Shown: one piece after another, positions 1 through 8,574 of the stretch
Position numbering within the stretch: the first letter of the stretch is position 1
Layout of the letters: each line of letters starts with the position of its first letter
NCBI RefSeq assembly: GCF_008704425.1
Contig: NZ_CP023696.1
Span: forward strand, 2,156,501 to 2,220,500
Direction of reading: 5' to 3'
Origin: Streptomyces fradiae ATCC 10745 = DSM 40063
GTDB lineage: Bacteria > Actinomycetota > Actinomycetes > Streptomycetales > Streptomycetaceae
Length of the DNA: 64,000 bases
Position numbers and translations under genes: made by a program
Notes under the pieces: generated by a model
Databases searched by the model: none
Told to the model about the DNA's origin: nothing
The model's input: only the letters and a program-made list of their open reading frames with translations

Positions 1-747
1 GATGGGCGACAGCGGGCCGAGCAGCATCACGGAGGTGGCGGTCAGCCGCTCGATGCCCCGGAACCACAGCCAGTAGCCGACGGCGGTGTTGACCAGCGCC
101 AGGTACGCGTACCCCAGCAGCGCCTCGCCGTCCAGCGCGGGCGGCGCGCCCTCCACCAGGAAGGCGACCGGCGCGATGAGCAGGCCGCCCGCCGTGAGCT
201 GCCAGGCGGTCATCACGAGCGGCCCGACGCCCTCCGGGCGCCCCCACCGCTTGGTGAGGACCGTGCCCGCGGCCATCGAGGCGGACGACAGGAGCCCGGC
301 CACCACTCCGACCAGGTCGAAGGCCGCGCCCGCGTTCAAGACGACGAGGCTCACCCCGAACACCGCCGCGACGGCCGCGAGCAGCGCCCGTGCGGTGGGC
401 CGCTCCCCCAGCAGCAGGGTCGCCAGGCCGATGACGAACAGCGGCCCCACCGAGCCGACGACGGCGGCGACGCCGCCCGGCAGCCGGTACGCGGCGAGGA
501 AGAGGAGCGGGAAGAAGGCGCCGATGTTGAGCGCGCCCAGGACCGCCGAGCGCCACCACCAGGCTCCGGTGGGCAGCGTCCGGGTGAGCGCCAGCAGGGC
601 CAGACCGGCCGGCAGCGCCCGCATCAGGCCGGTGAACAGCGGCCGGTCGGCCGGGAGGAACTCGGTGGTGACCGCGTAGGTCGTGCCCCAGGAGATCGGG
701 GCGAGCGCGGTGACGGCGATGACGGCGGCGCGGGACGGCACAACCAT
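1..747 (-). CDS. EamA/DMT-family transporter (3' end outside window)
   Basis: Inner-membrane transporter of the drug/metabolite superfamily, which exports small metabolites; the substrate cannot be read from sequence. The frame starts at an ATG (complement of 745-747) and stays open for 249 residues to the window edge, so the C-terminus is missing. The translation is a run of alternating hydrophobic helices. An early segment reading WGTTYAVTTEF fits the first EamA repeat, and a second hydrophobic block follows a KRWGRPEG loop. The gene diverges from a MarR regulator across 186 bp holding a perfect palindrome, so repression by that regulator is likely. Family assignment is solid, function is open. 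Confidence 0.85.
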   Translation of the reverse strand, partial: MVVPSRAAVIAVTALAPISWGTTYAVTTEFLPADRPLFTGLMRALPAGLALLALTRTLPTGAWWWRSAVLGALNIGAFFPLLFLAAYRLPGGVAAVVGSVGPLFVIGLATLLLGERPTARALLAAVAAVFGVSLVVLNAGAAFDLVGVVAGLLSSASMAAGTVLTKRWGRPEGVGPLVMTAWQLTAGGLLIAPVAFLVEGAPPALDGEALLGYAYLALVNTAVGYWLWFRGIERLTATSVMLLGPLSPI

Positions 748-845
748 GCGGATCGCCCCTCCTCTGGATCGGCGGTGCACGGGCAGGCCGGGGCCGATCG
801 GCTCGGCGGGGGAGAGGAATCGACGCCGATCGGCCCGGTGACAAA

Positions 846-863
846 TAGCTTAGCGCTAAGCTA
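846..863. promoter_or_regulatory. Perfect 18-bp palindrome, probable MarR operator
   Basis: TAGCTTAGCGCTAAGCTA is identical to its reverse complement and sits in the divergent region between the transporter and the MarR gene. A weaker related copy (AAGTGGCTTAATGCCGAGCTT, 873-893) follows 10 bp later. MarR dimers bind such sites, so this is inferred to control both genes. Confidence 0.7.
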
Positions 864-933
864 CTTATCCGCAAGTGGCTTAATGCCGAGCTTCTTTCTT
901 GCGGGTCAGCGGGGGGAGGGCGAGACTGCCCCC

Positions 934-1554
934 ATGACCGCGACCCCCCACCGCGCCACCGCCGCGCACGACGCCCCGGCCGGGTCACCCTCCGGCACCC
1001 CGCACGACACCACCGCCCCCGGCGCCCGGCGCGGCGGGCCCGCCTCCGGTGCCCCGGCCGGGGTCCCCGACCCCGTCGACGCCATCACCGGCCAGTGGGC
1101 GGTCGTCCGCCCCGACCTGGACACGGTGCCCATGGCCGTCTTCGGGCGCATCACCCGGCTCACCCTCACGATGGCCGAGCGGATGGACCGCGCCTACGCG
1201 CCGTTCGGCATCTCGCGCGGGGAGTTCGACGTGCTGGCGACCCTGCGCCGCGCCGGGGAGCCGTACACCCTGTCGCCGCGCCAGCTCTCGGCGACGCTGA
1301 TGCTCACCACGGGCGGCATGACGGGGCGGCTGGACAAGCTGGAGCGCGCCGGGCTGCTCAGCCGCAACCCGGACCCGCACGACCGGCGGGCCCTGCGCGT
1401 GACGCTGAGCGACCGGGGGCTGGAGTTGGTGGACGAGGCGGTGGCCGCCGGGCTCGCCGTGCAGCGGGAGGCCCTGTGGGCGGCGCTCGACGAGGACGAG
1501 GCGGAGCAGCTCGCCGGACTGCTGCGGCGGCTGCTCAACGCGACGGGGGCATGA
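934..1554 (+). CDS. MarR-family transcriptional regulator
   Basis: Winged-helix repressor that usually responds to small phenolic or drug-like ligands. From the ATG at 934 it has 206 residues, with a disordered N-terminal tail of about 55 residues rich in Ala, Pro and Gly. The fold follows, with a recognition region around LSPRQLSATLMLTTGGMTG and the classical wing and DR motif NPDPHDRRALRVTLS. A longer frame opens at 775, but it runs through the palindromic operator, and the purine-rich GGGGGAGGG lies just before 934, so the shorter start is preferred. It is divergent from the EamA exporter, which is probably its target. Confidence 0.88.
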   Translation: MTATPHRATAAHDAPAGSPSGTPHDTTAPGARRGGPASGAPAGVPDPVDAITGQWAVVRPDLDTVPMAVFGRITRLTLTMAERMDRAYAPFGISRGEFDVLATLRRAGEPYTLSPRQLSATLMLTTGGMTGRLDKLERAGLLSRNPDPHDRRALRVTLSDRGLELVDEAVAAGLAVQREALWAALDEDEAEQLAGLLRRLLNATGA

Positions 1555-1833
1555 GGCGGGGCGACGGCTCGGGGCCTGGGGCGGGGCCTGGAGCTGGGCC
1601 CGGAGCGGCGCACCGGCCTCGGGCGCGCGGCGGGCCGGCGACCGGGGCGCCCGGCGGGGCGACGTGCGGCGGGCCGCCGAGCGGGGCGGCGGGCCGGCCG
1701 GCGGGGCGCCGGCCGGGGCCCGAGCGAGAACGCCGGAAGGGCCCGGGAGCGCGCGAGGGCGCCGCGCGGCGGGTCCGGGACCCGGCGCGCGGCGCCCTGG
1801 CGGAAGCGGGGTGGGCCGGGCCCTCGGGGAGGG
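1555..1833. other. Gene-free GC-rich spacer
   Basis: Between the convergent MarR gene and the small membrane protein there is very G-rich sequence with imperfect GGCGGGCC repeats. Open frames on both strands lack ribosome sites and recognisable content, so no gene is called. Confidence 0.5.
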
Positions 1834-2061
1834 TCAGGCCTTCTTGGACCGGTCGAGCACCATGACGAGGCCGGCGATGACCGCGAACAGCACGATCGGG
1901 GCCACCACGAAGAGGCCGAGGGTCTCCACGACGCTCAGACCGGGACCCGGGTCGTCGCCGTCGTCGCGGGTCAGCGCGAGCGCGGGGGACGACATGAGCA
2001 GCATCATCAGCGTCGTACCGGTCGCGACGGCGCCGGCGCGCAGGGCGTTCTTCTTGTCCAC
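1834..2061 (-). CDS. Small exported/membrane protein of 75 residues
   Basis: The frame starts at GTG (complement of 2059-2061) and reads VDKKNALRAGAVATG, with a first hydrophobic stretch (LMMLLMSSPALAL, about residues 18-30) that looks like a signal peptide ending near Ala. A short acidic segment (TRDDGDDPGPG) follows, then a second membrane helix (about residues 48-68) and a basic tail DRSKKA. This suggests a type I small membrane protein with a tiny extracellular loop. It lies 20 bp downstream of malQ on the same strand and may be co-transcribed. I do not recognise a function. Confidence 0.75.
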   Translation of the reverse strand: MDKKNALRAGAVATGTTLMMLLMSSPALALTRDDGDDPGPGLSVVETLGLFVVAPIVLFAVIAGLVMVLDRSKKA

Positions 2062-2081
2062 GGAGCAAACGTAGCGAACGC

Positions 2082-4175
2082 CTAACCGCGCCGCGCGCCC
2101 GGGGGTGCCGTACGGGCCCCCGGCTCCTCCCACCCGGCCATCAGGGCGCGCAGCCGGGGCGACGCGGCGAGGTCCTCCAGCGTCACCGGCCGGCCGTCCG
2201 CCCCGGCGACCGGCAGACGCCAGTTCGGGTACTGGTCGGAGGTGCCCGGCAGGTTCTGCGGGCGCCGGTCCCCCACCGCGTCGGGCAGCCACACCCCGGT
2301 CATCCGGGCGGGCGTGCGCCGCAGGAACCGGTACACGGCCCGGATCTCCGCCTCCTCGTCCCGCGCGGCGCCCTCCTCCAGGAGGCCGAGGCCCCGCAGG
2401 TACGCCAGCCACTCGGCGACGTCCCCGGCGTCCTCGGCGCGCTCCTCCTCCAGCGGCCGGGCCAGCAGCCCCAGCCGGTGGCGCAGCTCCACGTGCTCGC
2501 CGGTCAGCCGGGACGCCGTGGGCGGCAGGTCGTGGGTGGTGGCCGTGGCCACGCAGTCGGCGCGCCACGCCTCGGGCGGCAGCGGCCGGCGGGTGCCCTC
2601 CCAGTCGCGCTCGAACCACAGCACCGACGTGCCGAGCACGCCCCGGCGCCGCAGCACGTCCCGTACGCCGGGCTCGACCGTGCCGAGGTCCTCGCCGATC
2701 ACGGCGGCACCCGCCCGGTGGGCCTCCAGCGCGAGGACGGCGAGCATCGCGTCGGCGTCGTACCGGACGTACGTGCCGTGCGTCGGCGGCAGCCCGGCCG
2801 GCACCCACCAGAGCCGGAACAGCCCCATCACGTGGTCGATGCGCAGGGCGCCCGCGTGCCGGAACAGGGAGCGCAGCAGGTCCCGGTAGGGCGCGTAGCC
2901 GGACGCGGCGAGCGCGTCGGGGCGCCACGGCGGCAGCCCCCAGTCCTGGCCGTGCGCGTTGAAGGCGTCCGGCGGGGCGCCCACCGACATCCCGTGCCCG
3001 TACGCCCCGGCCTGCGCCCAGGCGTCGGCGCCGTCCGGGTGCACGCCGACCGCCAGGTCGTGGACGACGCCGACGGCCATGCCGGCCTCGCGGGCGGCGC
3101 GGGCGGCGGCGGCGAGCTGCTCGTCCGTCAGCCAGGCGGCCAGGCGGTGGAAGGCGATCCGGTCGGCCAGCTCGGCGCGGGCCCGCGCGGTCGCCGCCGA
3201 CCGGGGGTCGCGCAGGCCCTCGGGCCACTGGGCGCGGTCGGCGCCGTACCGCTCGGCGAGCGCGCACCAGGTGGCGTGGTCCTCCAGCGCCGTCCCCCGC
3301 TCCGCGCGGAACGCGTCGAACGCGGCGCGGCGGCCGGGGCCGGGCGGGACGGCGGCCAGGATCTCCAGGGCGCGGCGCTTGAGGACCCAGACGGCGTCCC
3401 GGTCGATCAGCTCGCCCTTGCGCAGCACGCCGTCGCGCAGCTCCCCGGCGCGCGCGGCGAGGGCGTCGAGCTCGGCGCGGGCGGCCCCGGAGGCGTACGC
3501 GAACTCGGGGACGTCCTCGATCCGCAGGTGGACCGGATCGGGGAAGCGGCGCGAGGAGGGGCGGTATGGCGACGGGTCGGTGGGCGTGCCGGGTACGGCC
3601 GCGTGCAGCGGGTTGACCTGCACGAAGCCGCAGCCGAGCACCCGGCCCGCCCAGCCGGCCAGCTCCCGCAGGTCGCCGAGGTCGCCCATGCCCCAGGACC
3701 GGGCGGACAGCAGCGAGTACAGCTGGACCAGCACGCCCTGGCAGGGCGCGGGCGCCGGCACCCGCGCCGGGGCGACGACGAGGGTGGCGCGGCCGGCCCG
3801 CCCGTCCGGGGCGTGGGCCTCCAGGGCGTGCACCCCGGGCGGGAGATCCGCCCAGGGCACGGGCGAACCGGCCGTGCCGCCGTCCTCCAGGGTGATCCGC
3901 AGGACCGATCCGTCGGGGAGCGCGGCGACCGGCCGGGGCCGCCCGGCGGGCTCGTCGCCCTGCCACACGACGACGGTGGGCGGCAGCAGCCGGGCGGCCC
4001 GCGCCTCCTCGGCGGTGGCGAGGGACGCCTCGGTGGCGGCGGGCGTGGCCGCGTCGACGTCCAGGGCGCCGAGGACGGCGACGACGGTCGCGTCGGGCAC
4101 CGGGACCGTGACGCCCGGGGACGGGGAGTACGCGGTGGCGACTCCGTGCAGCGCTGCGAGCCGGGCGAGGGTCAT
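2082..4175 (-). CDS. malQ: 4-alpha-glucanotransferase (amylomaltase, GH77)
   Basis: Transfers alpha-1,4-glucan segments between maltodextrins in the cytoplasm, part of maltose and glycogen metabolism. The 697 residues fit the long actinobacterial form with an N-terminal beta-rich domain (about 1-130) before the GH77 barrel. Catalytic landmarks are present: the nucleophile Asp in LRIDHVMGLFRLWW (about 445), the acid/base Glu in GEDLGTVEPGV (about 490), and the transition-state Asp in TTHDLPPTA (about 547). The start ATG (complement of 4173-4175) has a GGAGGC ribosome site. No mal transport genes are adjacent. Confidence 0.95.
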   Translation of the reverse strand: MTLARLAALHGVATAYSPSPGVTVPVPDATVVAVLGALDVDAATPAATEASLATAEEARAARLLPPTVVVWQGDEPAGRPRPVAALPDGSVLRITLEDGGTAGSPVPWADLPPGVHALEAHAPDGRAGRATLVVAPARVPAPAPCQGVLVQLYSLLSARSWGMGDLGDLRELAGWAGRVLGCGFVQVNPLHAAVPGTPTDPSPYRPSSRRFPDPVHLRIEDVPEFAYASGAARAELDALAARAGELRDGVLRKGELIDRDAVWVLKRRALEILAAVPPGPGRRAAFDAFRAERGTALEDHATWCALAERYGADRAQWPEGLRDPRSAATARARAELADRIAFHRLAAWLTDEQLAAAARAAREAGMAVGVVHDLAVGVHPDGADAWAQAGAYGHGMSVGAPPDAFNAHGQDWGLPPWRPDALAASGYAPYRDLLRSLFRHAGALRIDHVMGLFRLWWVPAGLPPTHGTYVRYDADAMLAVLALEAHRAGAAVIGEDLGTVEPGVRDVLRRRGVLGTSVLWFERDWEGTRRPLPPEAWRADCVATATTHDLPPTASRLTGEHVELRHRLGLLARPLEEERAEDAGDVAEWLAYLRGLGLLEEGAARDEEAEIRAVYRFLRRTPARMTGVWLPDAVGDRRPQNLPGTSDQYPNWRLPVAGADGRPVTLEDLAASPRLRALMAGWEEPGARTAPPGARRG

Positions 4176-4328
4176 ACGGCCTCCTGGACGCTTCGGACCC
4201 CGAGGGGGTCCGCCGGGCCCCGCGGTGGCCGGTCGGCCCTCGGCGGGCAGGCCCTGGAGCAGGCCCTGGAGAGGCCCGGGGGCAGGCCCCCGCGGGGCGG
4301 GCCCCCGGGGGGCGGACCCTCGTGGGGT

Positions 4329-4679
4329 CTAGGGGTGGATGAGGGGGGACTCCGCTCCGCCGGCGGTGCCGCGCGCGGTCGGTTCGCTGGTCAGGGGCGT
4401 GGCGTCGGTGAGCGGCGGTTCGCTGGTGAGGGGAGCGGCGTGGGCGAGAGGGGGTTCGCTGGTGAGGGGGGCGGCGTCGGCGAGAGGGGGTTCGCTGGTG
4501 AGGGGAGCGGCGTCGATGAGCGGGGGCTCGCTGATGAGCGGCGCCGAGGCGTACCGCGCGGTGCGGCCGGCCGGCGCGGGGCCGTCGAGCCGGGTGGATT
4601 CGCCGGCCGGCGGCGCGGGAACGCGGGCCGGGGGACGTTTGGAGAGCGCGGTGAGCAGGAGCTGGGGGGACGCGGCCAT
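4329..4679 (-). CDS. Small Pro/Ser/Glu repeat protein, function unknown
   Basis: A 116-residue frame with an ATG (complement of 4677-4679) placed six bases after a good GGGAGG ribosome site, which argues it is expressed. The N-terminus MAASPQLLLTALSKRPPAR is a plausible short helix. The C-terminal half is four and a half copies of a 12-residue unit (consensus SEPPLADAAPLT), encoded by a 36-bp DNA repeat at 4381-4545. No signal peptide or membrane segment is evident. It lies upstream of malQ on the same strand, with a 153-bp GC-rich gap. The repeats suggest a flexible spacer or decoy surface. Recently expanded non-functional sequence is the alternative. Confidence 0.45.
   Translation of the reverse strand: MAASPQLLLTALSKRPPARVPAPPAGESTRLDGPAPAGRTARYASAPLISEPPLIDAAPLTSEPPLADAAPLTSEPPLAHAAPLTSEPPLTDATPLTSEPTARGTAGGAESPLIHP
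4381..4545. repeat. 36-bp tandem repeat, 4.5 copies
   Basis: Units start at 4381, 4417, 4453 and 4489, with a partial unit from 4525. Each begins GGTTCGCTGGT and ends with a G-rich GAGCGGG/GAGAGGG block. Copies differ at a few positions. The unit is a multiple of three, so copy-number change keeps the minus-strand frame open. Confidence 0.85.
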
Positions 4680-5130
4680 GGTGGCCTCCCTGTACGAAAC
4701 GACAGTGGGACCCCCGAAGCCCTACCCAGCCCGCCCGCGCCCATCCGCGGAACGTGGCGCTGCTCACACCTCGGGGGAGCGCCGGACGCGGGGCGGGTGC
4801 GCCCCGCCCCGGCGGCTCGGTGTGCAAATACGACACATCGGCCACGCACATTGACACCTTCGTCAGGGGGTGGTGGGCTCGGAAACCCATCAGTAGGACC
4901 GGCCTGCCCGACGACCCGTCCGACGGCCCCGCCCGACGACCCGTCCGACGCCCTGACGGCGACCAGCCCGACGACGGAGCCGAGGACGGAGCCGAGGACA
5001 GGACGGACCCGACGACCGGTCAGACGACAGGTCCCGACGACGAGTTCCGGCCACCGGCCGGAGTGCGGTACGGCAGTACGGCCACCGGCAAAGCTACCCA
5101 CAGAACCACGCAGGACGAGGGGAGACGCGC
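4680..5130. other. Intergenic region upstream of the secreted glycosidase
   Basis: Contains direct repeats of a GACGACCCGTCCGACG-type unit (about 4911-4950) and GAGGACGGAGCCGAGGACGGAGCC. A TTGACA at 4850 lacks a convincing -10 partner. It presumably holds divergent promoters for the small repeat protein and the glycosidase. No gene was found. Confidence 0.4.
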
Positions 5131-8100
5131 GTGCAGTTCGGTCAGCTCGCGCAGTTCGGTCGCACCGGTCGCGGCAAGGGCACCGCGACCGCCGTCGCGG
5201 TGGCGGTGATCGGCGGTCTGCTCGGCGCGGCGCCGGGCGCCCTGGCCGCACCGGGCGGCCCCGCCACCCCCACCGCCACGGCGCCCGACCGGGACACCGC
5301 GTCGCCCGACGGGGACGCGCGGGCGCCGGGCACGAAGGCGCCCGCCGCCCAGGCCCCCGGCCGGGGCTCCGTGGCCGGTGCGCCGCCCGCCGTGTGGCCG
5401 CGCCCGCAGTCGCTGCGGACCGTGCGGGGCGCCGCCGTGCGGCTGGGAGACGAGGTGACCCTCGTGACCGCCCCGTACGCCGACCCGTACGCCGTGGACG
5501 CCCTGGAGGACGTGCTGCGGGCGGCGGGCGTGCGCGAGGTGCGCCGCACCGGTCCGGGCGGCGCGGACGGGGCGCGCGGGACGGTCGTGTGGATGGGCGG
5601 CACCGGCGCGCACGACGCGCTGCGCGCCCTGCGCGCCCCCGAGCGCGGCGACCTCCCCTCCGGCGGCTACCGCCTGGCCACCGGCCGCCACCTGGACCGG
5701 GACACCGTCGCCCTGGACGGCGTCGGCACGGACGGCCTGTTTCACGCCGTGCAGACGCTGCGCCAGCTCGTCGCGGCGGACCGCACCGTGCCGGGCGTCG
5801 TCGTCCGCGACTGGCCGGGCACGGCCGTGCGGGGCCTGTCCGAGGGCTTCTACGGCCGCCCCTGGAGCCACCGGCAGCGCCTCGCGCAGCTCGACTTCAT
5901 GGGCCGCACCAAGCAGAACCGGTACCTGTACGCGCCGGGCGACGACCCGTACCGGCAGGCCCGGTGGCACGAGCCGTACCCGGCCGGGCAGCGCGCCGAG
6001 TTCCGGGAGCTGGCCGAGCGGGCCCGGCGCAACCACGTGACGCTCGCCTGGGCCGTGGCGCCCGCGCAGTCGATGTGCCTCTCCTCCGCCGACGACATGA
6101 AGGCGCTGAAGCGCAAGGCCGACGCCATGTACGCGCTCGGCGTGCGGGCCTTCCAGCTCCAGTTCCAGGACTCCGCGTACGACGAGTGGCACTGCTCGCG
6201 GGACGCGGAGGTGTTCGGCAAGGGCCCCGGCGCCGCCGCCCGCGCCCACGCCCGCGTCGCGAGCGAGCTGTCCCGGCACCTCGCCGACCGCCACCCGGAC
6301 GTCGAGCCGCTGTCGCTGATGCCGACCGAGTTCTACCAGGAGGGCGCCACGGAGTACCGGACCGCGCTCGCCGGCGCGCTCGACGCGGGCGTGCAGGTCG
6401 CCTGGACCGGTGTCGGCGTCGTGCCCCGCACGATCAGCGGCGCCGAACTGGCCGAGGCCCGCCAGGTGTTCCGGCGCCCGCTGGTCACCATGGACAACTA
6501 CCCGGTGAACGACTACGCGCAGGACCGGGTCTTCCTGGGCCCGTACACCGGCCGGGAGCCGGCGGTCGCGGCCGGTTCGGCGGCGCTGCTCGCCAACGCC
6601 ATGGAGCAGGCGTCCGCGTCCCGCATCGCGGTCTTCACCGCCGCCGACTTCGCCTGGAACCCGCGCGGCTACCGCCCGCAGGAGTCCTGGCTGGCCGCCC
6701 TCGACGACCTGGCCGGGGACGACCCGGAGGCCCGCCGGGCGCTCGGCGCGCTCGCCGGGAACGACGCCTCGTCGCTGCTGAACCCGCAGGGCGAGTCGGC
6801 GTACCTGCGCCCCCTGCTCGCCGAGTTCTGGCGGACGCGGAGCGCGGCGGGCGTACCGCCGGCCGTCCGCGACCGGGCGGCGCGGGACCTGCGGGCGGCG
6901 TTCACCGTGATGCGGGGCGCGCCCAAGGCGCTGGCCGGCACGGACGGGGGGCGCCTGGACGACGAGCTGCGGCCCTGGCTGGACCAGCTCGCCCGGTACG
7001 GGCGCGCCGGGGAGACGGCCGTGGACATGCTCCAGGCGCAGTCGCGCGGGGACGGCGCGGCGGCCTGGCGGGCCCAGCTGGCGCTGGAGCCGCTGCGCGG
7101 CGCCCTGGCGGCGAGCCCCGCGAAGGTCGGCACGGGGGTGCTGGACCCGTTCCTGAAGCGCGCCGCGGACGAGGCGGCGGCGTGGACGGGCGCCGCCCGG
7201 CGGACCGGCGAGCCGTACCGCACGGAGACCTCGTACACGGTGGACCTCGGCCGGGCCCGCCCGGTGGAGGCGGTCACCGCGATGGCGGAGCCCGGCGCGG
7301 ACGGCCCGGCTCCGGGGGGCTCGCCTTCGGGGGGCTCGCCTTCGGGCGGGGGCTCCGCTCCGGCGGGCGCCGTGGAGGTGCACGTGCCGGGCGAGGGGTG
7401 GCGGCGGCTGGGCCCGCTGTCGCCGACCGGCTGGACGCAGGCGCGGGTCGGCGGCGGGCTGCGGGTGGACGCCGTGCGGGTGACCTGGCCGGCGGGCGCG
7501 GAGGTGCCCGTACGGAGCCTGGTGCCGTGGTTCGCCGACGAGCCGCGCGTGACGCTGGACCTGCCGGACGACGAGACCGACGCGGTGATCGGCGGCGGCC
7601 CGCAGCGGCTGGAGGCGGTGCTGTCGGCGCGGCGGCCGGAGGCCGTGCGCGGCGCCCTCGCGGTGCGGGCGCCCAAGGAGCTGGTGGTGGGCGTCCCCAA
7701 GGAGACGACGGTGCCGCGCGGAGTGGCCGCGCGGGTGCCCGTGACGATCACGGTGCCGGAGGGCACCCCGGCCGGCTCGTACCCGGTGACGCTCTCCTTC
7801 GCGGGCGAGGAGCGGACGCTGACCGTCCGGGCGTACCCGGCGACGGGCGGGCCCGACCTGACCCGCTCCCCCGGCGCGGCGGCCTCCTCGTCGGGCGACG
7901 AGACGCCCGACTTCCCGGCGTCGGCGGCGGTCGACGGGGACGCGGAGACCCGCTGGTCCTCACCGGCCGAGGACGGCGCGTGGTGGCAGGTCGAGCTGCC
8001 CGGACCGGCGCGGGTGGGCCAGGTGGTCCTGCACTGGCAGGACGCGTACGCGAAGCGGTACCGCGTCGAGGTGTCGGCGGACGGCCGGACCTGGCGCACG

Positions 8101-8274
8101 GCGGCGACGGTCACCGACGGCGAGGGCGGCCGGGAGACGGTCCGCATGGACGCCCCGGACACCCGCTTCCTGCGCGTCCAGGGCGAGGAGCGGGCGACGC
8201 GCTTCGGCTACTCGCTGTTCGACGTGCAGGCGTACGCGGTGGCGGAGAAGGCCCCGGAGGCGGGCCGGCGGTAG
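5131..8274 (+). CDS. Secreted GH84-type beta-N-acetylhexosaminidase with CBM32
   Basis: Large exported glycosidase of 1047 residues, predicted to remove terminal beta-GlcNAc from glycans outside the cell. Start GTG 5131 follows GAGGGGAG. Order: signal peptide (about 1-40, ending GALAAPGG), a GH20b-like N-domain (about 85-220), the GH84 barrel (about 225-510, RGLSEGFYGRPWSHRQRLAQ), a helical region, an NPCBM-associated beta domain (about 825-905), and a C-terminal F5/8-type carbohydrate-binding domain (about 910-1045, AVDGDAETRWSSP). GH84 enzymes normally carry an Asp-Asp pair after a beta strand; here the strand reads FQLQFQDSAY, so the first Asp is Gln346 and only Asp347 remains. The family is clear, the exact activity is not. 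Confidence 0.88.
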   Translation: MQFGQLAQFGRTGRGKGTATAVAVAVIGGLLGAAPGALAAPGGPATPTATAPDRDTASPDGDARAPGTKAPAAQAPGRGSVAGAPPAVWPRPQSLRTVRGAAVRLGDEVTLVTAPYADPYAVDALEDVLRAAGVREVRRTGPGGADGARGTVVWMGGTGAHDALRALRAPERGDLPSGGYRLATGRHLDRDTVALDGVGTDGLFHAVQTLRQLVAADRTVPGVVVRDWPGTAVRGLSEGFYGRPWSHRQRLAQLDFMGRTKQNRYLYAPGDDPYRQARWHEPYPAGQRAEFRELAERARRNHVTLAWAVAPAQSMCLSSADDMKALKRKADAMYALGVRAFQLQFQDSAYDEWHCSRDAEVFGKGPGAAARAHARVASELSRHLADRHPDVEPLSLMPTEFYQEGATEYRTALAGALDAGVQVAWTGVGVVPRTISGAELAEARQVFRRPLVTMDNYPVNDYAQDRVFLGPYTGREPAVAAGSAALLANAMEQASASRIAVFTAADFAWNPRGYRPQESWLAALDDLAGDDPEARRALGALAGNDASSLLNPQGESAYLRPLLAEFWRTRSAAGVPPAVRDRAARDLRAAFTVMRGAPKALAGTDGGRLDDELRPWLDQLARYGRAGETAVDMLQAQSRGDGAAAWRAQLALEPLRGALAASPAKVGTGVLDPFLKRAADEAAAWTGAARRTGEPYRTETSYTVDLGRARPVEAVTAMAEPGADGPAPGGSPSGGSPSGGGSAPAGAVEVHVPGEGWRRLGPLSPTGWTQARVGGGLRVDAVRVTWPAGAEVPVRSLVPWFADEPRVTLDLPDDETDAVIGGGPQRLEAVLSARRPEAVRGALAVRAPKELVVGVPKETTVPRGVAARVPVTITVPEGTPAGSYPVTLSFAGEERTLTVRAYPATGGPDLTRSPGAAASSSGDETPDFPASAAVDGDAETRWSSPAEDGAWWQVELPGPARVGQVVLHWQDAYAKRYRVEVSADGRTWRTAATVTDGEGGRETVRMDAPDTRFLRVQGEERATRFGYSLFDVQAYAVAEKAPEAGRR

Positions 8275-8475
8275 GGGCGGCCCGGACCGGGCGGGGCCGC
8301 CGGAAGGAACGGGCGGCCCGGACGAGGGGCGGCCCGGACGAGGGGCGGCCCGTACGACCGGGAGGCCCCCGGCACGGCCGAGGCACCGCACGAACGCCCC
8401 TCCCCCGCTCGTCCGACCGGGGAGGGCCCCCGGCACGACCGAGGCACCTGCCGTAAGCCCCTCTCCGCCCCCCCT

Positions 8476-8574
8476 CAGGCGGATACGCCCTCCAGGCGGA
8501 TACGCCCTCCAGGCGGATACGCCCTCCAGGCGGATACGCCCTCCAGGCGGATACGCCCTTCAGGCGGATATGCC
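8476..8574. repeat. 17-bp tandem repeat, 6 copies
   Basis: Unit CAGGCGGATACGCCCTC starts at 8476, 8493, 8510, 8527, 8544 and 8561; the first five are identical apart from one base at the end of the fifth, and the sixth is diverged (GGATATGCC). The last copy overlaps the 3' end and stop codon of the HNH gene. Each unit contains the inverted GGCGGATACGCC core. Confidence 0.92.

Noticed and set aside
4850..4885. TTGACA as a sigma-70 promoter
   Set aside because: No acceptable -10 sequence at 16-19 bp spacing.
2478..8456. A 1992-codon open frame on the plus strand
   Set aside because: It runs antisense through malQ and out of frame through the glycosidase gene; Arg/Gly/Pro-rich shadow with no start site, caused by high GC.
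8476..8574. Possible CRISPR array
   Set aside because: The units are directly adjacent with no spacers and no cas genes nearby; it is a simple tandem repeat.
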